A DNA stretch of 20,311 nucleotides from Pelargonium cotyledonis (Eukaryota; Streptophyta; Magnoliopsida; Geraniales; Geraniaceae): NCBI GenBank assembly GCA_036897625.1, contig JAYMTA010001372.1, positions 1-20,311 of the forward strand, written 5' to 3'. Positions 8,819 through 18,320 of the stretch are shown here, one piece after another; position 1 is the stretch's first letter, and each line of letters begins with the position of its first letter. The translations under genes and the position numbers were made by a program. The notes beneath the pieces were generated by a model, which ran no database searches, was not told where the DNA came from, and saw only the letters and a list, made by a program, of their open reading frames with translations.

Positions 8819-9594
8819 GTACATGTAAAATTTTCAAAAAACCAAATTGGTACTCAAATTAAATATTGGTCCAATTTCACACGTGAATCAAATTTTTTAA
8901 AACCAATTTAGTGCATGAGTTAACTTTGCTAGCTATCCATTATTTAAAATAATATATTTCAAAATAGACATTAAATAATTTATTTTATCCATATTGATCT
9001 TACTACTTTTATTTATTTCGATTAATTTTTTAATATATTAATGTTTAAAATTATTTTTTAGTCCATATTGATCTTTTTACTTTTATTTATTTTGATTAAA
9101 GATTATTTTGTTAATAGATTAAATTTTAAAATTATTTTTTAGTTTATATTGATCTCTGTACTTTTATTTATTTCAGTTAAAGTCTAAAATTATTTTATCA
9201 TTTTTTTCTTATTATAATAATGATTCACTTGTATTGTATATATGTTTGAGTTCAATATAAAAAAAATAAAGATATCATGAACAAATTCTAAACTATACGT
9301 GGTTCAATTTGAGACGGTAACAAATATATACATATATATATATATGACTGGAGATAATTAAATTAAAGTGTAGTTGGCATAAATATGAAAATGAGCGTAT
9401 GATTTTTTTATTTTTTATTTATATACTAATATTCCTTAAAAATTAAAAAAAAAATTATGCCTCATAAGCTACTCATAATCATTAGCATATAAGCTCTTTT
9501 AAATTAGTCAAACAAGTAACTTAATAAAAAGAATAGTTTTAATTCTTATAAGTTAGTTTGTTCAACTTAAAACCTAAAACAAAAACCTTCTTAG
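8819..9594. other. Very AT-rich intergenic stretch, no gene seen
   Basis: Contains the 74-81 bp tandem repeat and a (TA)n tract at 9325-9345. No open frame of note and no recognisable element ends. Near 9465-9570 there are ATAAGCT and TTATAAG words like those in many small plant MITEs, but no inverted-repeat pair was found. Confidence 0.4.
8989..9200. repeat. AT-rich tandem repeat, about 2.7 copies
   Basis: Units starting at 8989, 9063 and 9144 each begin (CC/TT)ATATTGATCT, continue ACTTTTATTTATTT and reach AAATTATTTT near their ends. Unit lengths are 74 and 81, and the last is partial. Confidence 0.8.
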
Positions 9595-11342
9595 TAGTAG
9601 CACATGATGTTGTTTGGTATACAGTAAAGGAGACAAAAAAAAACTTAATTTGGTTAATGGCATTTTTTTTGGACCTAAAGTGGTCGATGGACTTTTTGTT
9701 GGGGGTTTCGAATTAGCTTCCGGCTTGAAGATTAACTTTACCAAGTCTCACTTAATTGGTGTTGCTATGACCCAGGAACAGACCAGCCGTCTTACCCGCA
9801 TCTTAGGATGCCAAACGGCAACCCTGCTCTTCACTTATCTTAGTTTCACTTTGGGAAGCAATCCAAGGCATTTGAAGGCATGGTCGGGTGTAATTGAAAA
9901 GTATAGGAAGCGCCTCGCTTTATGGCAAACAAAATACTTCTTCTTAGGGGGAGGGTGACTTTGATTCGCTCGGCGCTTTCATCTCTCCCATTGTTCTACA
10001 TGTCTTTATTTCGAGCTTCTAAAAAGGTTTTGGATATTCTAGAGTCGATTGAGCGCTGTTTTTTGTGGTCGGGTTCAAGTTCGCGTCGGGATTTTTGCAA
10101 AGTGAAATGGCAGCAAGTAACCAATAAAAGGATTCACGGAGGTCTCGGTATCCGACAACTTCACATCGCTAATGTTAGCCTCCTGGCTAAATGGTGGTGG
10201 AGCTTCACCACCCAATCTGGTTCTTTATGGAAGTCGATTCTTTTTGAAAAATATGGTTGGGATGCTAATTCTTGGTCACTTGATGACCTACTAGCACGTC
10301 AACCCTCTCCTGTCGTGAAGGCTTTACTTGAGCTCAAGCACCTTCTGGGTTTCATCGATTTAGTTGGTTCCCTCAGCTCGTATTGGGTTGTCGGAAATGG
10401 CATTCGAATCAAGTTTTGGACCGATGTTTGGGGTCATGATGGAAGGTTGTATGATAAATTTCCAAGGTTGTTTTCAATATATGTTAACAGGTCCATCACC
10501 ATTGCAGACCTGCTGCCGGTGCTATAATCCAGCCCACGGACACTGTTCCGACGTCGACTCCTTGCTCGGGAGGAGGAGCTTCTTGAGGAGCTGCAGTCAG
10601 CAGTGGGAGGGACAATTTTTGCCGTGGTTGTCCTGGATTGTTTAGTTTGGAGACACTCTCGTTCGGGTAATTTTTCCACATCTAAAGCCTATAATATTCT
10701 GTATAATTCGGCTCCGCATTTTCGATTCGCTTGCAACAAAATTATTTGGCAGGCATTTATTCCTCCAAAAATGCAATGTTTTGCATGGTTAGCGGCTATT
10801 GATTTGTGTCGTGTTTTGAATTTCTTGTTCGCTAACACATCATGTCTTTGAGTTCGGATTGCTCCTGCCGGTTATGTGATTCGGCTAGAGAATCAGTTGC
10901 TCACTTACTCCTTTCATGCCCTTGGACTTTCAAAATTTGGACAGCCATTCTCAAATGGTGGGGCGTTGTGGCTGTTTTGCCAAACACATGTTTTCACTTA
11001 CTGTGCTCTTGGTCTTCATTATTGAACTCTGATAATGGATTGTGCAATAAGTTTTGGGAGGCAATTTGCGTTTTAGTCCTATGGTTCGTTTGGCTGGGTC
11101 GGAACGATCTCATCTTCAATGACAAGTTCCCGTCAGTTTGTGATACGGTTCTACGTATTCAGAGTTTCGCCCTCTCTCTTGTTTCTTGCATAGACAGCAT
11201 GTTTGTAGTTCATTTTAGTTTTGCCTCTTAGGTAGCTAACCCAATCTCATACCTGAGTACGGGTTAATTATCCTCTTTTTGTACTTTTATTCTTTGTCTT
11301 CGGACAATTTTAATAAAAGTTACCACTTGCTTATAAAAAAAA
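9595..11342 (+). mobile_element. 5'-truncated L1-type LINE retrotransposon
   Basis: Only the 3' part of ORF2 plus the 3' end is present. It begins around a decayed RT box (AHDV at about 9599-9610, where the family has F/Y-ADD, then VYSKGD) and runs through the thumb region and a zf-RVT domain to a 3' tail with AATAAA (11312-11317) and eight A residues (11335-11342). Truncation at the 5' end and a terminal A tract are typical of LINE insertion. No convincing target-site duplication was found. The endonuclease and most of the RT palm are missing, so it is inactive. Confidence 0.88.
9598..11231 (+). pseudogene. LINE ORF2 C-terminal part (RT end, thumb, zf-RVT)
   Basis: The reading changes frame at least three times. 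After the decayed RT box there is a one-base shift at about 9610-9614. The next frame (to 9958) holds FELASGLKINFTKS, the conserved block after the YADD box. It shifts near 9950 to a frame running to 10851, which holds IHGGLGIRQLHIANVSLLAKW, a single TAA at 10525 and then GNFSTSKAYNIL and WQAFIPPKMQCFAWLA, the start of the zf-RVT domain. It shifts again near 10840 to a frame with the Cys/His block (CRLCDSARESVAHLLLSCPW) and a Trp-rich C-terminus ending at 11231. The enzyme would copy LINE RNA into DNA at a nicked target. This copy cannot. Confidence 0.88.
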
Positions 11343-12050
11343 TGGTTATTGAAATTGGTTTTATTACTAACTTTGTTAATTAAAATGACGTGAAATTATG
11401 ATTTGATTAATGATTTAAGACATGTTAGGTCTTTTTTCAAACTTCATCTCTCTAGCTCTGGAAACCCTAGCCGCCGTCACTCCTATATCTCCTTCTCCAT
11501 TGCTCATTTGAGCCACCGTCTATTTGTTTGTTGATCGGCTGTGGCTCAACTTGCATTCAATATACATGTGGTCTGTCTCCTTTTGTGGAGTTTCCCTCGG
11601 TAGGAGGTTGTGGATTTTGTGGTTTGTCTCCTTTTGTGGAGTTTCCCTCGGTAGGAGGCTATGGATTACGTTCGTGTTTGATGTGTGATGGATTCGAGAA
11701 GATTCAGCGATCTCGAGATAGAATCAGGTTTTGAGATGCGTGTGTAGTAGGTGGTCTGATTCATCTGAGACGACGGCGTGGGGTCCGGATCATTGCACGT
11801 CACCGGTGGATTTCGCTACAAATGGTCCGGGTTTCCTCTGGTTCCGGATAGGGAGAGACTTTGGTTAAGGCCTTATCTTTGCTGCAAAGTATTTTTTTGG
11901 GATTCTCTAGTCGGTAGGGCTTTCCGAGGGTTTTGTTTTATTAGGTTTTGGCTTTAGTTTCGGATTGGTGTAGTATTGGTTTAGTTTGTTTTTGTTTTGT
12001 TTTGTTTCTTGTTTGATGTGTTTTCCTCGATTCTGCTACTGTACCATATC
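11343..12050. other. Leader-like GC-richer stretch of unknown origin
   Basis: Starts AT-rich just after the LINE tail. From about 11440 it shows CTCTCTAGCTCTGG and AAACCCTAGCCGCCG, words common in plant 5' leaders, then a 51-bp duplication, then GT- and TTTG-rich sequence up to the CACTA end. A plus-strand 68-codon frame (11528-11734) covers the duplication but has no known domain and starts with no clear ATG context. It could be the 5' end of a retroelement or a host leader. Confidence 0.35.
11568..11668 (+). repeat. 51-bp tandem duplication
   Basis: Unit 1 is 11568-11618 and unit 2 is 11619-11668. They share CTCCTTTTGTGGAGTTTCCC and the following CTCGGTAGGAGG, with three mismatches in the first 48 bases. 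The unit is a multiple of three, so it repeats CGLSPFVEFPSVGG in the plus frame. No coding role is established. Confidence 0.9.
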
Positions 12051-12690
12051 CACTACAAGAAATTTGTGATTTCTTGACGCATAAAAATTGTCATGAAAAC
12101 TTGACTTTTCGTCACAAAAAACATTAGGTGACAAAAAATCATCGTCATAGCTATTGTCACAACATGTGCGTGGTTTTTTGTATATGTGACAAATTTCACT
12201 TTCGTCATCAAATCTTTATTTTTATATGACAAAAAATAGATATGTCAATATATATTTGGGTTCTTGTGACGTTTCTTTTGTCACTTTCAGTGAATTAAAA
12301 TTGTCATTAAATATTATATTTGTCATGAAAAGGTAATTATTTAAATGATGAATTTATATTTTGTCATTAAAAATATAGTTTTAGTGACAATTAATAATAT
12401 AAGAATGAAATCGTAAAATGTAGTGACAATTTTGACTGTGGTACATAATTCAAATTTTGTTACATTAACATTAATTTCATCAACAAAAAAACAATAGTTT
12501 GCTCCACTATAATAATTGTCATGAAATGGATATTTATAATGGTAGAATAATATATCAAAAATGCATTATTGCCCTTAAAAGTATACTTTTATTACAAAAA
12601 TTATTGTAGCAAAAGATTATTATTAGTGACAATATTATAACTGCCTATAAATGTAGTAAACTGTGGTGACAAAATGTCAATTAACTTATA
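12051..12690 (+). mobile_element. Left end of a CACTA (En/Spm) DNA transposon with subterminal repeats
   Basis: Begins exactly CACTACAAGAAAT, the standard start of plant CACTA elements, and is followed by more than a dozen GTGACAA / TTGTCAC / TTGTCAT words in both orientations up to about 12680. These are the subterminal motifs bound by the element's own regulatory protein in this superfamily. The flanking ATC before 12051 would be the 3-bp target duplication. The matching right terminus (TTTCTTGTAGTG) is not found to the end of the window. A short hairpin (AAGAAAT / ATTTCTT) sits within the terminus. Confidence 0.75.
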
Positions 12691-12774
12691 CAACGCGACA
12701 CAATAATGTATAGCTTGATTTCATTGGGCTAGATGACACCAGCAGCTTGATTTCATTTGGCTGCTTTCTTTATC

Positions 12775-13136
12775 ACAACAATAGAGTTGACTCACATGTA
12801 TAGCTTGACCTTCAAACATTTTAAACCAGAAGACACCAACACCATGAGAAAGAAGAGGCATACACATCTTTATAGCCTCAACCTTTGCATATGGCAAGTC
12901 GGCCTCTACATAACTATCATCTGAAACCAAATATTAAAGCAATTGATATAGGGTCTTGGCAACAAATTTCAATCCACTAGAAGGAGATATGAACTTTTTT
13001 ATACAATTAAGAGTTGCAGATACCTATAGCAAGCAAGTCCTTCCATCAATGAGAAGTCTAGTTCCAATTGTTTCTTCCTTTGCATATATTATATGTTTCC
13101 ATCCAACAACAACAAATCAAAATTATTAAGTATCTC
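12775..13136 (-). pseudogene. Fragment of homomeric acetyl-CoA carboxylase gene (biotin-attachment region)
   Basis: ACCase makes malonyl-CoA for fatty-acid elongation. In plants the multi-domain form acts in the cytosol. Minus-strand reading in order: a decayed LLLLDGN..IIYAKEE, then GTRLLIDGRTCLL and a stop, then about 30 bases that may be intron remains, then VAKTLYQLL, a stop, YLVSDDSYVEADLPYAK, VEAIKMCMPLLS and FKMFEGQAIH. This matches the stretch just before and through the biotin carboxyl-carrier domain. The biotinyl-Lys motif M-K-M has become I-K-M. The PASG after PLLS is lost, and similarity ends near 12775. Multiple stops make it non-functional. It lies behind the CACTA end, so capture by the transposon is likely but unproven. 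Confidence 0.82.
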
Positions 13137-13727
13137 CAACATAAGAACGCCAGCTATAAGTTGATCATGAGAACACTTTTTTAATTTAAGAGTCATGTTA
13201 CCCAACTATATTCCTATAGAATCTATTTATGACAAATGCAATTTTTCTTTTTCTTAAAAAGTAATATTTCCTTCTGAAAGAAATAACATTTAAAATGAAA
13301 ATAGAATTGCATAGCCGAATATGTAAAGTTAAAGCTTTTTTCATATAATAATTCAAGTGCTCAACATACTAGATTATATATACAGTGTTAGAAATCATAT
13401 TAGGTAAGTGATTCATGGCCATCATTGTAATACTTGCTTTGTATTTACTTCCCCCATAGCTCAATGACAATTTAGAGTTAACCAATGATATGAGCTGCAA
13501 TGAGAAATGGACTCACCTCAAGTTGCATTGTAACCAACATAATCTGAAACCATAGTTGCAAACTTGCAATTGTTAACATATGCTTTTTGAGGTCAATGAA
13601 ACAATGAAGCAGAAATTAAAACTTTATATACTTGGAAACAGATCCTCTCCAACAACAGATAAATTACCAAGTTGTTGAGTGAATTAGAAAAATAATATCA
13701 TCCAACTAATAACAAACACATTTTATT

Positions 13728-13758
<31 letters not shown>
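13728..13758. repeat. (TA)n(CA)n compound microsatellite
   Basis: About nine TA units followed directly by about seven CA units. Confidence 0.95.
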
Positions 13759-13875
13759 CAACAAAGCATCAGAGACATTCTTATCATCAAGCTCATTTAA
13801 AGATTGGATAGTTTATTTTATTTAGCATATACATTAGGTTATAGCTAGGTGATCTTACCATATATATAAGGAAAT

Positions 13876-14010
13876 AAGGGTGTGCATAGGTCCAGAACCG
13901 GACCAGACAGTAAACTAGAAACAAATAGAACTGACCACAGGACTGATTGGTAATGGTTCTTGGATTGGACCGATCCAGAACTGGACCGGTTTGGACTAAT
14001 TTTGACCTCT
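13876..14010. repeat. GGACCGG-rich segment, possible hAT-type MITE end
   Basis: Starts TAAGGGTGTGCATAGGTCC and carries repeated CCAGAACCGGACC / GGACCGATCC / GGACCGGTTTGG words. Plant hAT-type elements often begin T/CAGGGGTGTGCA. No matching inverted end was found, so the type is a guess. Confidence 0.3.
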
Positions 14011-14427
14011 TCTTCTCAAATGATAAAATTCTATAATAACAATTACCTTAGATATTCAAGGCTTTAACTAAATATATTATAGAAGCGAATCCTAGTATTA
14101 AAAAAAGAGGGGGTTACAAGTACAAAACATAAAGTGAAATTTCATAAACCATGTACACATACAGTACATTGTCTTTCTCTTCCTAATTTCCATTAACAAT
14201 CACAAATCGATGTTTCAAGTTTCAACAACACACAAAAATTCTAACAAAACTCATTTCAAGTTTCAACAACAACAAAAAAAATCATATAAATTGAAGCCTT
14301 AAAAACCTCTACATCCAGATTGAAACCAAATTTGCGTACCTTGTGTCCTGATCCTTGAATGAAAACTAAAATCTTCAGAGGAGGTTGAAGCTGAGAACGA
14401 TACAAAATGGTCGGCGCTGGCGGTTGC

Positions 14428-14793
14428 TGTTAAGATCCCTAAATCTGGATTTGGGAAAGGGAAATGAAGAACAGAGGAAGAAAAAGAATGTTCTAGAGAG
14501 AATAGAGAGAGAGAATTTTAGAGAAAGAGAATTTTAGAGAGAGAGAGAGAGAGAGAGAGAGATATTTTCATTCATCATAAATGATAGATGATCATTAGAA
14601 ATTCCACTATCTCCTCTATATTCCCTCTGCACAGCAGCAGGGCATCATTTTTCGAAGAAACAATTTTAACGACTAAATATGCTGACGCAGCAGCCAACTC
14701 AGATTAACTAAAATGAAGCGTTTTAACCAAGCCAAATAAAACAACGAAAACTTAAAGATAAAAACGACACAGCTTCTGATATGGCTCATACCA
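14428..14793 (-). repeat. 3' LTR of the Gypsy element (left copy)
   Basis: 366 bases, plus-strand ends TGTTAAGATCC and GGCTCATACCA. Holds a pure GA run (about 14535-14562). Its purine tract and GA run differ in length from the right copy. Confidence 0.9.
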
Positions 14794-14808
14794 ATACTTC
14801 CCTCCTTC
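14794..14808 (-). other. Polypurine tract of the Gypsy element
   Basis: On the minus strand GAAGGAGGGAAGTAT directly precedes the 3' LTR. It is the expected primer site for plus-strand DNA synthesis. Confidence 0.8.
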
Positions 14809-14822
14809 AAGCATCCTTGTCC

Positions 14823-15563
14823 TCAAGGATGAAATGCAGGCCACTGTTGTTGTAGATCATAAAGGAATTCCCATGTTGCATCCTCAGGAAAGCTGTTAGA
14901 CCACTGCACCAAGACCTTAGTTGCAGCTTGGTTTCCTCTTTTAACCATTATTCTGTCCAGAATGGCCACTGGCTTCTTCCTCCAATTTCCATCCATATCC
15001 ATTTCAGGCAACTGGTGTTGTCCTTGAGATTGACCGTGAAATTTCTTAAGTTGTGAAACATGAAAGGTGGAGTGGATCTTAGAGTTTGCAGGCAACTGGA
15101 GTTTATAAGCAACCTTGCCAACCTTCTGTAGAATTTTATAAGGACCAAAATATTTGGTTGCCAATTTCTCATTTTTCCTCTTTGCCAATGAAGACTGCCT
15201 ATAAGGCTGTAATTTCAGCAACACCAAATCACCTACCTCAAAATTTCTATCACTCCTATGCTTGTCTGCCTGATTTTTCATCCTCACTTGAGCCCTAGTG
15301 AGATGAAACTTCATCAGAGCAATAGCCTCTTCCCCAGCCCTGAGACTTCTATCCACAGCATCAACATTAGCTGTTCCAGATATATAAGGAATATGAGAAT
15401 GAGGAGGTTGGCCATAGAGTAATTCATAAGGAGTGGACTGAATTGCAGTGTGGAATGAGGTGTTATACCACCATTCTGCCAGTGGTAACCATTTGAACCA
15501 ATTATTGGGTTTCTCTCCAGCCATACATCTCAAGTAGGTTTCAAGAACTCTATTCACCACTTC
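14823..15563 (-). pseudogene. Gypsy integrase C-terminal part with chromodomain
   Basis: Continues the integrase after a one-base deletion near 15563. The acidic residue of the DGQTE block, third of the D,D,E triad, straddles this break. Open for 245 codons: RVLETYLRCMAGEKPNNW (integrase core end), a basic middle region, the GPY/F module (KYFGPYKILQKVGKVAYKL), and a C-terminal chromodomain at residues about 197-243 (14826-14972) with VLVQWSNSFPEDATWE. In chromoviruses this module is thought to direct integration into marked chromatin. The segment itself has no stop, but it cannot be translated in frame with the rest. Confidence 0.9.
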
Positions 15564-16171
15564 GTTTGTCCATCACTCTGAGGGTGATAGGCAGTGGAGA
15601 GATTCAACTAAATTCCTTGCAACTTGCACAATGCTTCCCAGAAATTGCTGGTAAACACCCTATCCCAGTCAGGAACAATGGAATCTGGCATACCATGCAG
15701 CTTGAAAACTTGATCCATGAAGCTTTGAGCTACTAAAATTGCTGAAAAAGGGTAAGTCAAGCCAATGAAGTGAGCATATTTAGATAGTCTGTCCACTACC
15801 ACTAATATTATATATTTGCCATGTGACCTTGGTAACCCCTCTATAAAGTCCATAGAAATTTCAGACCAGATTCTAGAAGGAATAGGAAGTGGTTGTAACA
15901 GCCCTGGAGAAGCCACAGTCTCATATTTAGAGTGCTGACAAACCACACACTCCTTTACCCATTGCCTGACTGCTTTCTTCATTCCTTTCCACTGAAAAAA
16001 GGACCCCAACCTCTTATATGTAGCTTGGAGCCCAGAGTGGCCTCCCATGGAACTGCTATGAAAATGCTTCAATAACTCTTGTCTCAAACCATTCACTTCT
16101 CCTACCACCAGCTTCCCCTTTCTCATAAGTTGATTGTTGACCCACTCATATTTACTGGTGGAGCTATTGGG
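15564..16171 (-). pseudogene. Gypsy integrase zinc-binding domain and catalytic core
   Basis: Holds the HHCC zinc finger (His near residues 23 and 30 of the open frame starting at 16126, Cys 60 and 63: CVVCQHSK), then SMDFIEGLP with the first catalytic Asp and VPDWDRVFTS around the second Asp. In the last, the usual Arg of the 'DRD' block is Trp, as from a CGG to TGG change. A stop precedes it at about 16170 and a TAG follows LCKLQGI at 15608. It then passes into the frame of the next segment. Confidence 0.9.
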
Positions 16172-16933
16172 TTACCCATTCTTCAAGGCTTGAACAATTG
16201 TAATCAATTTGGGATCTATTTCCCAAAACTGTTTGATTCTTTCCAATAAGTCACAGTGAATAGTAGAAGTGTGCAATGCTGACAGTGTAGCTGGGCTCCT
16301 AGATAGTGCATCTGCAACAACATTAGTGCTTCCCTTCCTGTATTGGATCTCATAGTCGTAACCCATCATTTTCAACACCCATTTTTGTTGAGCTGGGGTG
16401 ATGGTGTGTTGTTCAAGCAGAAACTTCAAGCTCTGATGATCGGTTTTGATAATGAAGTGCCTTCCCAACAAATAAGCATTCCATTTTTTTACTGCTAGCA
16501 ATATAGCCAACGTCTCCTTGTCATATACTGATAAGATTTGGTGCCTTAGAGATAGAGCCTTGCTGAAAAAGGCTGTTGGTCTCCTGTTTTGAGAGAGGAC
16601 ATCACCTACCCCCTTGCCTAAAGCATCAGCTTCCACCACAAATGGCTCCTTGAAGTTGGGAAGAGCCAAAACAAGTGCATAAGTGATTGCAGATTTGAGC
16701 TATTGGAAAGCTACCCCAGCCTCTTCTCCCCATTGGAAACCATATTTCTTAAGTAGCTGAGTGAGTGGCTGAGCTTTGAGGCCATATTCTTGCACAAAAC
16801 GCCTATAATATCCAGTTAGTCCTCCCCGTAATTGTTTGACTGATTTAGGACTAGGCCATTGTATCACTCCTTCTATCTTCTGGGGATCCATGGCCACCTC
16901 TCCATTGCATATCAAATGTCCCAAGTACTCCAC
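16172..16933 (-). pseudogene. Gypsy RT connection and RNase H domain
   Basis: Begins with VEYLGHLICNGEVAMDP, the end of the RT thumb, and runs in one frame except for a TAG at about 16697. RNase H acidic residues are visible in the open frame starting at 16669: EAD (residue 15), KET (52), TDH (77) and VADALSR (120). The enzyme would remove the RNA template during reverse transcription. The frame differs from the RT upstream because of an extra base near 16969. Confidence 0.9.
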
Positions 16934-16955
16934 TTGTGAAGCAGCAAAGTCACAC

Positions 16956-17762
16956 TTACTCCTTCTTCAAAACCAGGCTATTGCCTTGAAGGATTTTAAA
17001 AACCTGTCTTAAGTGATGAGCATGCTCTTCTTCATCCTTGGAGTAAACCAGGATGTCATCGAAAAAAACTAACACGTATTGTCTCAGAAGAGACCTGAAT
17101 ATTTCATTCATCAAAGCCTGGAAAGTGGAGGGTGCATTGGAGAGTCCGAACGGCATAACCATAAACTCATAATGCCCTGAGTGGGTCTTAAATGCCATTT
17201 TGTGAATGTCACTTTCCTTCATTCGAATCTGATGATAACCAACACGCAAGTCCAATTTTGAGAAACACCTAGCTTCCACCAATTCATCCAACAGTTCTTC
17301 TACCAATGGAATAGGAAATTTGTCTTTAATGGTGGTTTTGTTTAGCTGCCTATAGTCAATGCACATTCTCCAGGTCCCATCTTTCTTCTTGACTAGGATC
17401 ACTGGAAATGCAAAAGAGCTGTTACTGGGTCTAATGATTCTAGTTTCCAGCATCTCTACAATCATTTTCTCTATCTCGTTCTTTTGAATGGCAAGATGTC
17501 GATATGGTCTGACCTTCACAGCTGTCTCCCCTTCCTTGAGATGTATAGAATGATCACAATCCCTCTTTGGAGGCAACCCTTGTGGTGGTTTAAAGAGGAG
17601 ATTGAATTCTTGGAGTAAATATTTAACCCTTGCAGGTACAGCTTTAGCCTCCTTAACTTCTTCAGCAGTCTCTTCAGTGTTCCTTATCATAACAGCACAA
17701 GAGAAATCACTTTGATTCCCATCTATATTATGGAGCTTTGCAGCTTCTTTATCATCCATCAA
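16956..17762 (-). pseudogene. Gypsy reverse transcriptase
   Basis: Open for 268 codons. RT blocks in order: [51 protein letters not shown] (the usual Ser before Gly is Val), [12 protein letters not shown] and [11 protein letters not shown] with the catalytic Asp pair at 17055-17060. The domain itself looks complete. It is cut off from its neighbours by a TAG just upstream (about 17783) and a one-base insertion downstream (about 16969). Confidence 0.93.
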
Positions 17763-17782
17763 TCTAACTGCACCAGTAGTCT

Positions 17783-18320
17783 ATCCCTGCAAAATCTTGA
17801 TGTTCCTGTGTTGTTAAACTGCATTGTCAAAGCCTGAAAGTCCCACACTACTGGCCCCAGAGTTACTAGTCATTGTATCCCCAATACCATATCACACCCA
17901 TGTATAGGCAACAACAAAAAGTCTAATTTCATATCCACTCTTTGAGCACTCCAATTCAGGCTCTTGCAAACTCCCTGAGTCTTCACATTCTTCTCATTTT
18001 CCACTATAACCATATGCTCCTTCACTCTCTGGATGTTACACCCCAATCCTTTGCTGTAGTTGCACTCAAGAAGTTATGAGTACTACCAGAATCTATCAAA
18101 ATCACGACCTTCTAGTTCTTGATCCTTCCCTCTACCCTTATTGTTTGGTACCCATCTATACCCATGATGGCATACACAGAGATGACAAGAAACTCTGAGT
18201 TTGCCTCATCTTCTTCAGTTTGCTCTCCATCCCCATCTGGAGCAACATTTTCCTCAGGTACAGTTTCTATTACAGGTTTTCCATTACAGGGTTTCCATCT
18301 TTTTCCATGATCAATTTATA
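17783..18320 (-). pseudogene. Gypsy retropepsin-like protease, broken
   Basis: ILIDSGSTHNFLSAT gives the aspartic protease active site, DSG at 18085-18093, and MVLGIQWL further on matches the second conserved block of Ty3-type proteases. A TAG stands eight codons before the active-site Asp. The frame differs from both gag and RT, so at least two frame changes flank it. It would process the Gag-Pol polyprotein. Confidence 0.85.

Larger units (their letters stand above)
13137..14427. other. AT-rich region behind the ACCase fragment; intron-like, no clear gene
   Basis: Contains a (TA)n(CA)n microsatellite (13728-13758), a GGACCGG-rich piece (13876-14010) and a repeated TTTCAAGTTTCAACAAC word (14213 and 14252). 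On the minus strand a possible 27-bp exon at 13517-13543 is bounded by ...TTTCAG and GTGAGT. A donor-like AAG|GTACGC lies at 14340/14339, ending the leader-like exon described at 14340-19930. No domain was recognised. Confidence 0.35.

Noticed and set aside
13517..13543. 27-bp exon with ATG between splice-like sites
   Set aside because: Splice-like words are frequent in AT-rich DNA, and the exon is too short to identify without transcripts. Mentioned only within the region entry.
15086..15298. 70-codon plus-strand frame inside the Gypsy element
   Set aside because: Antisense shadow of the integrase C-terminal region.
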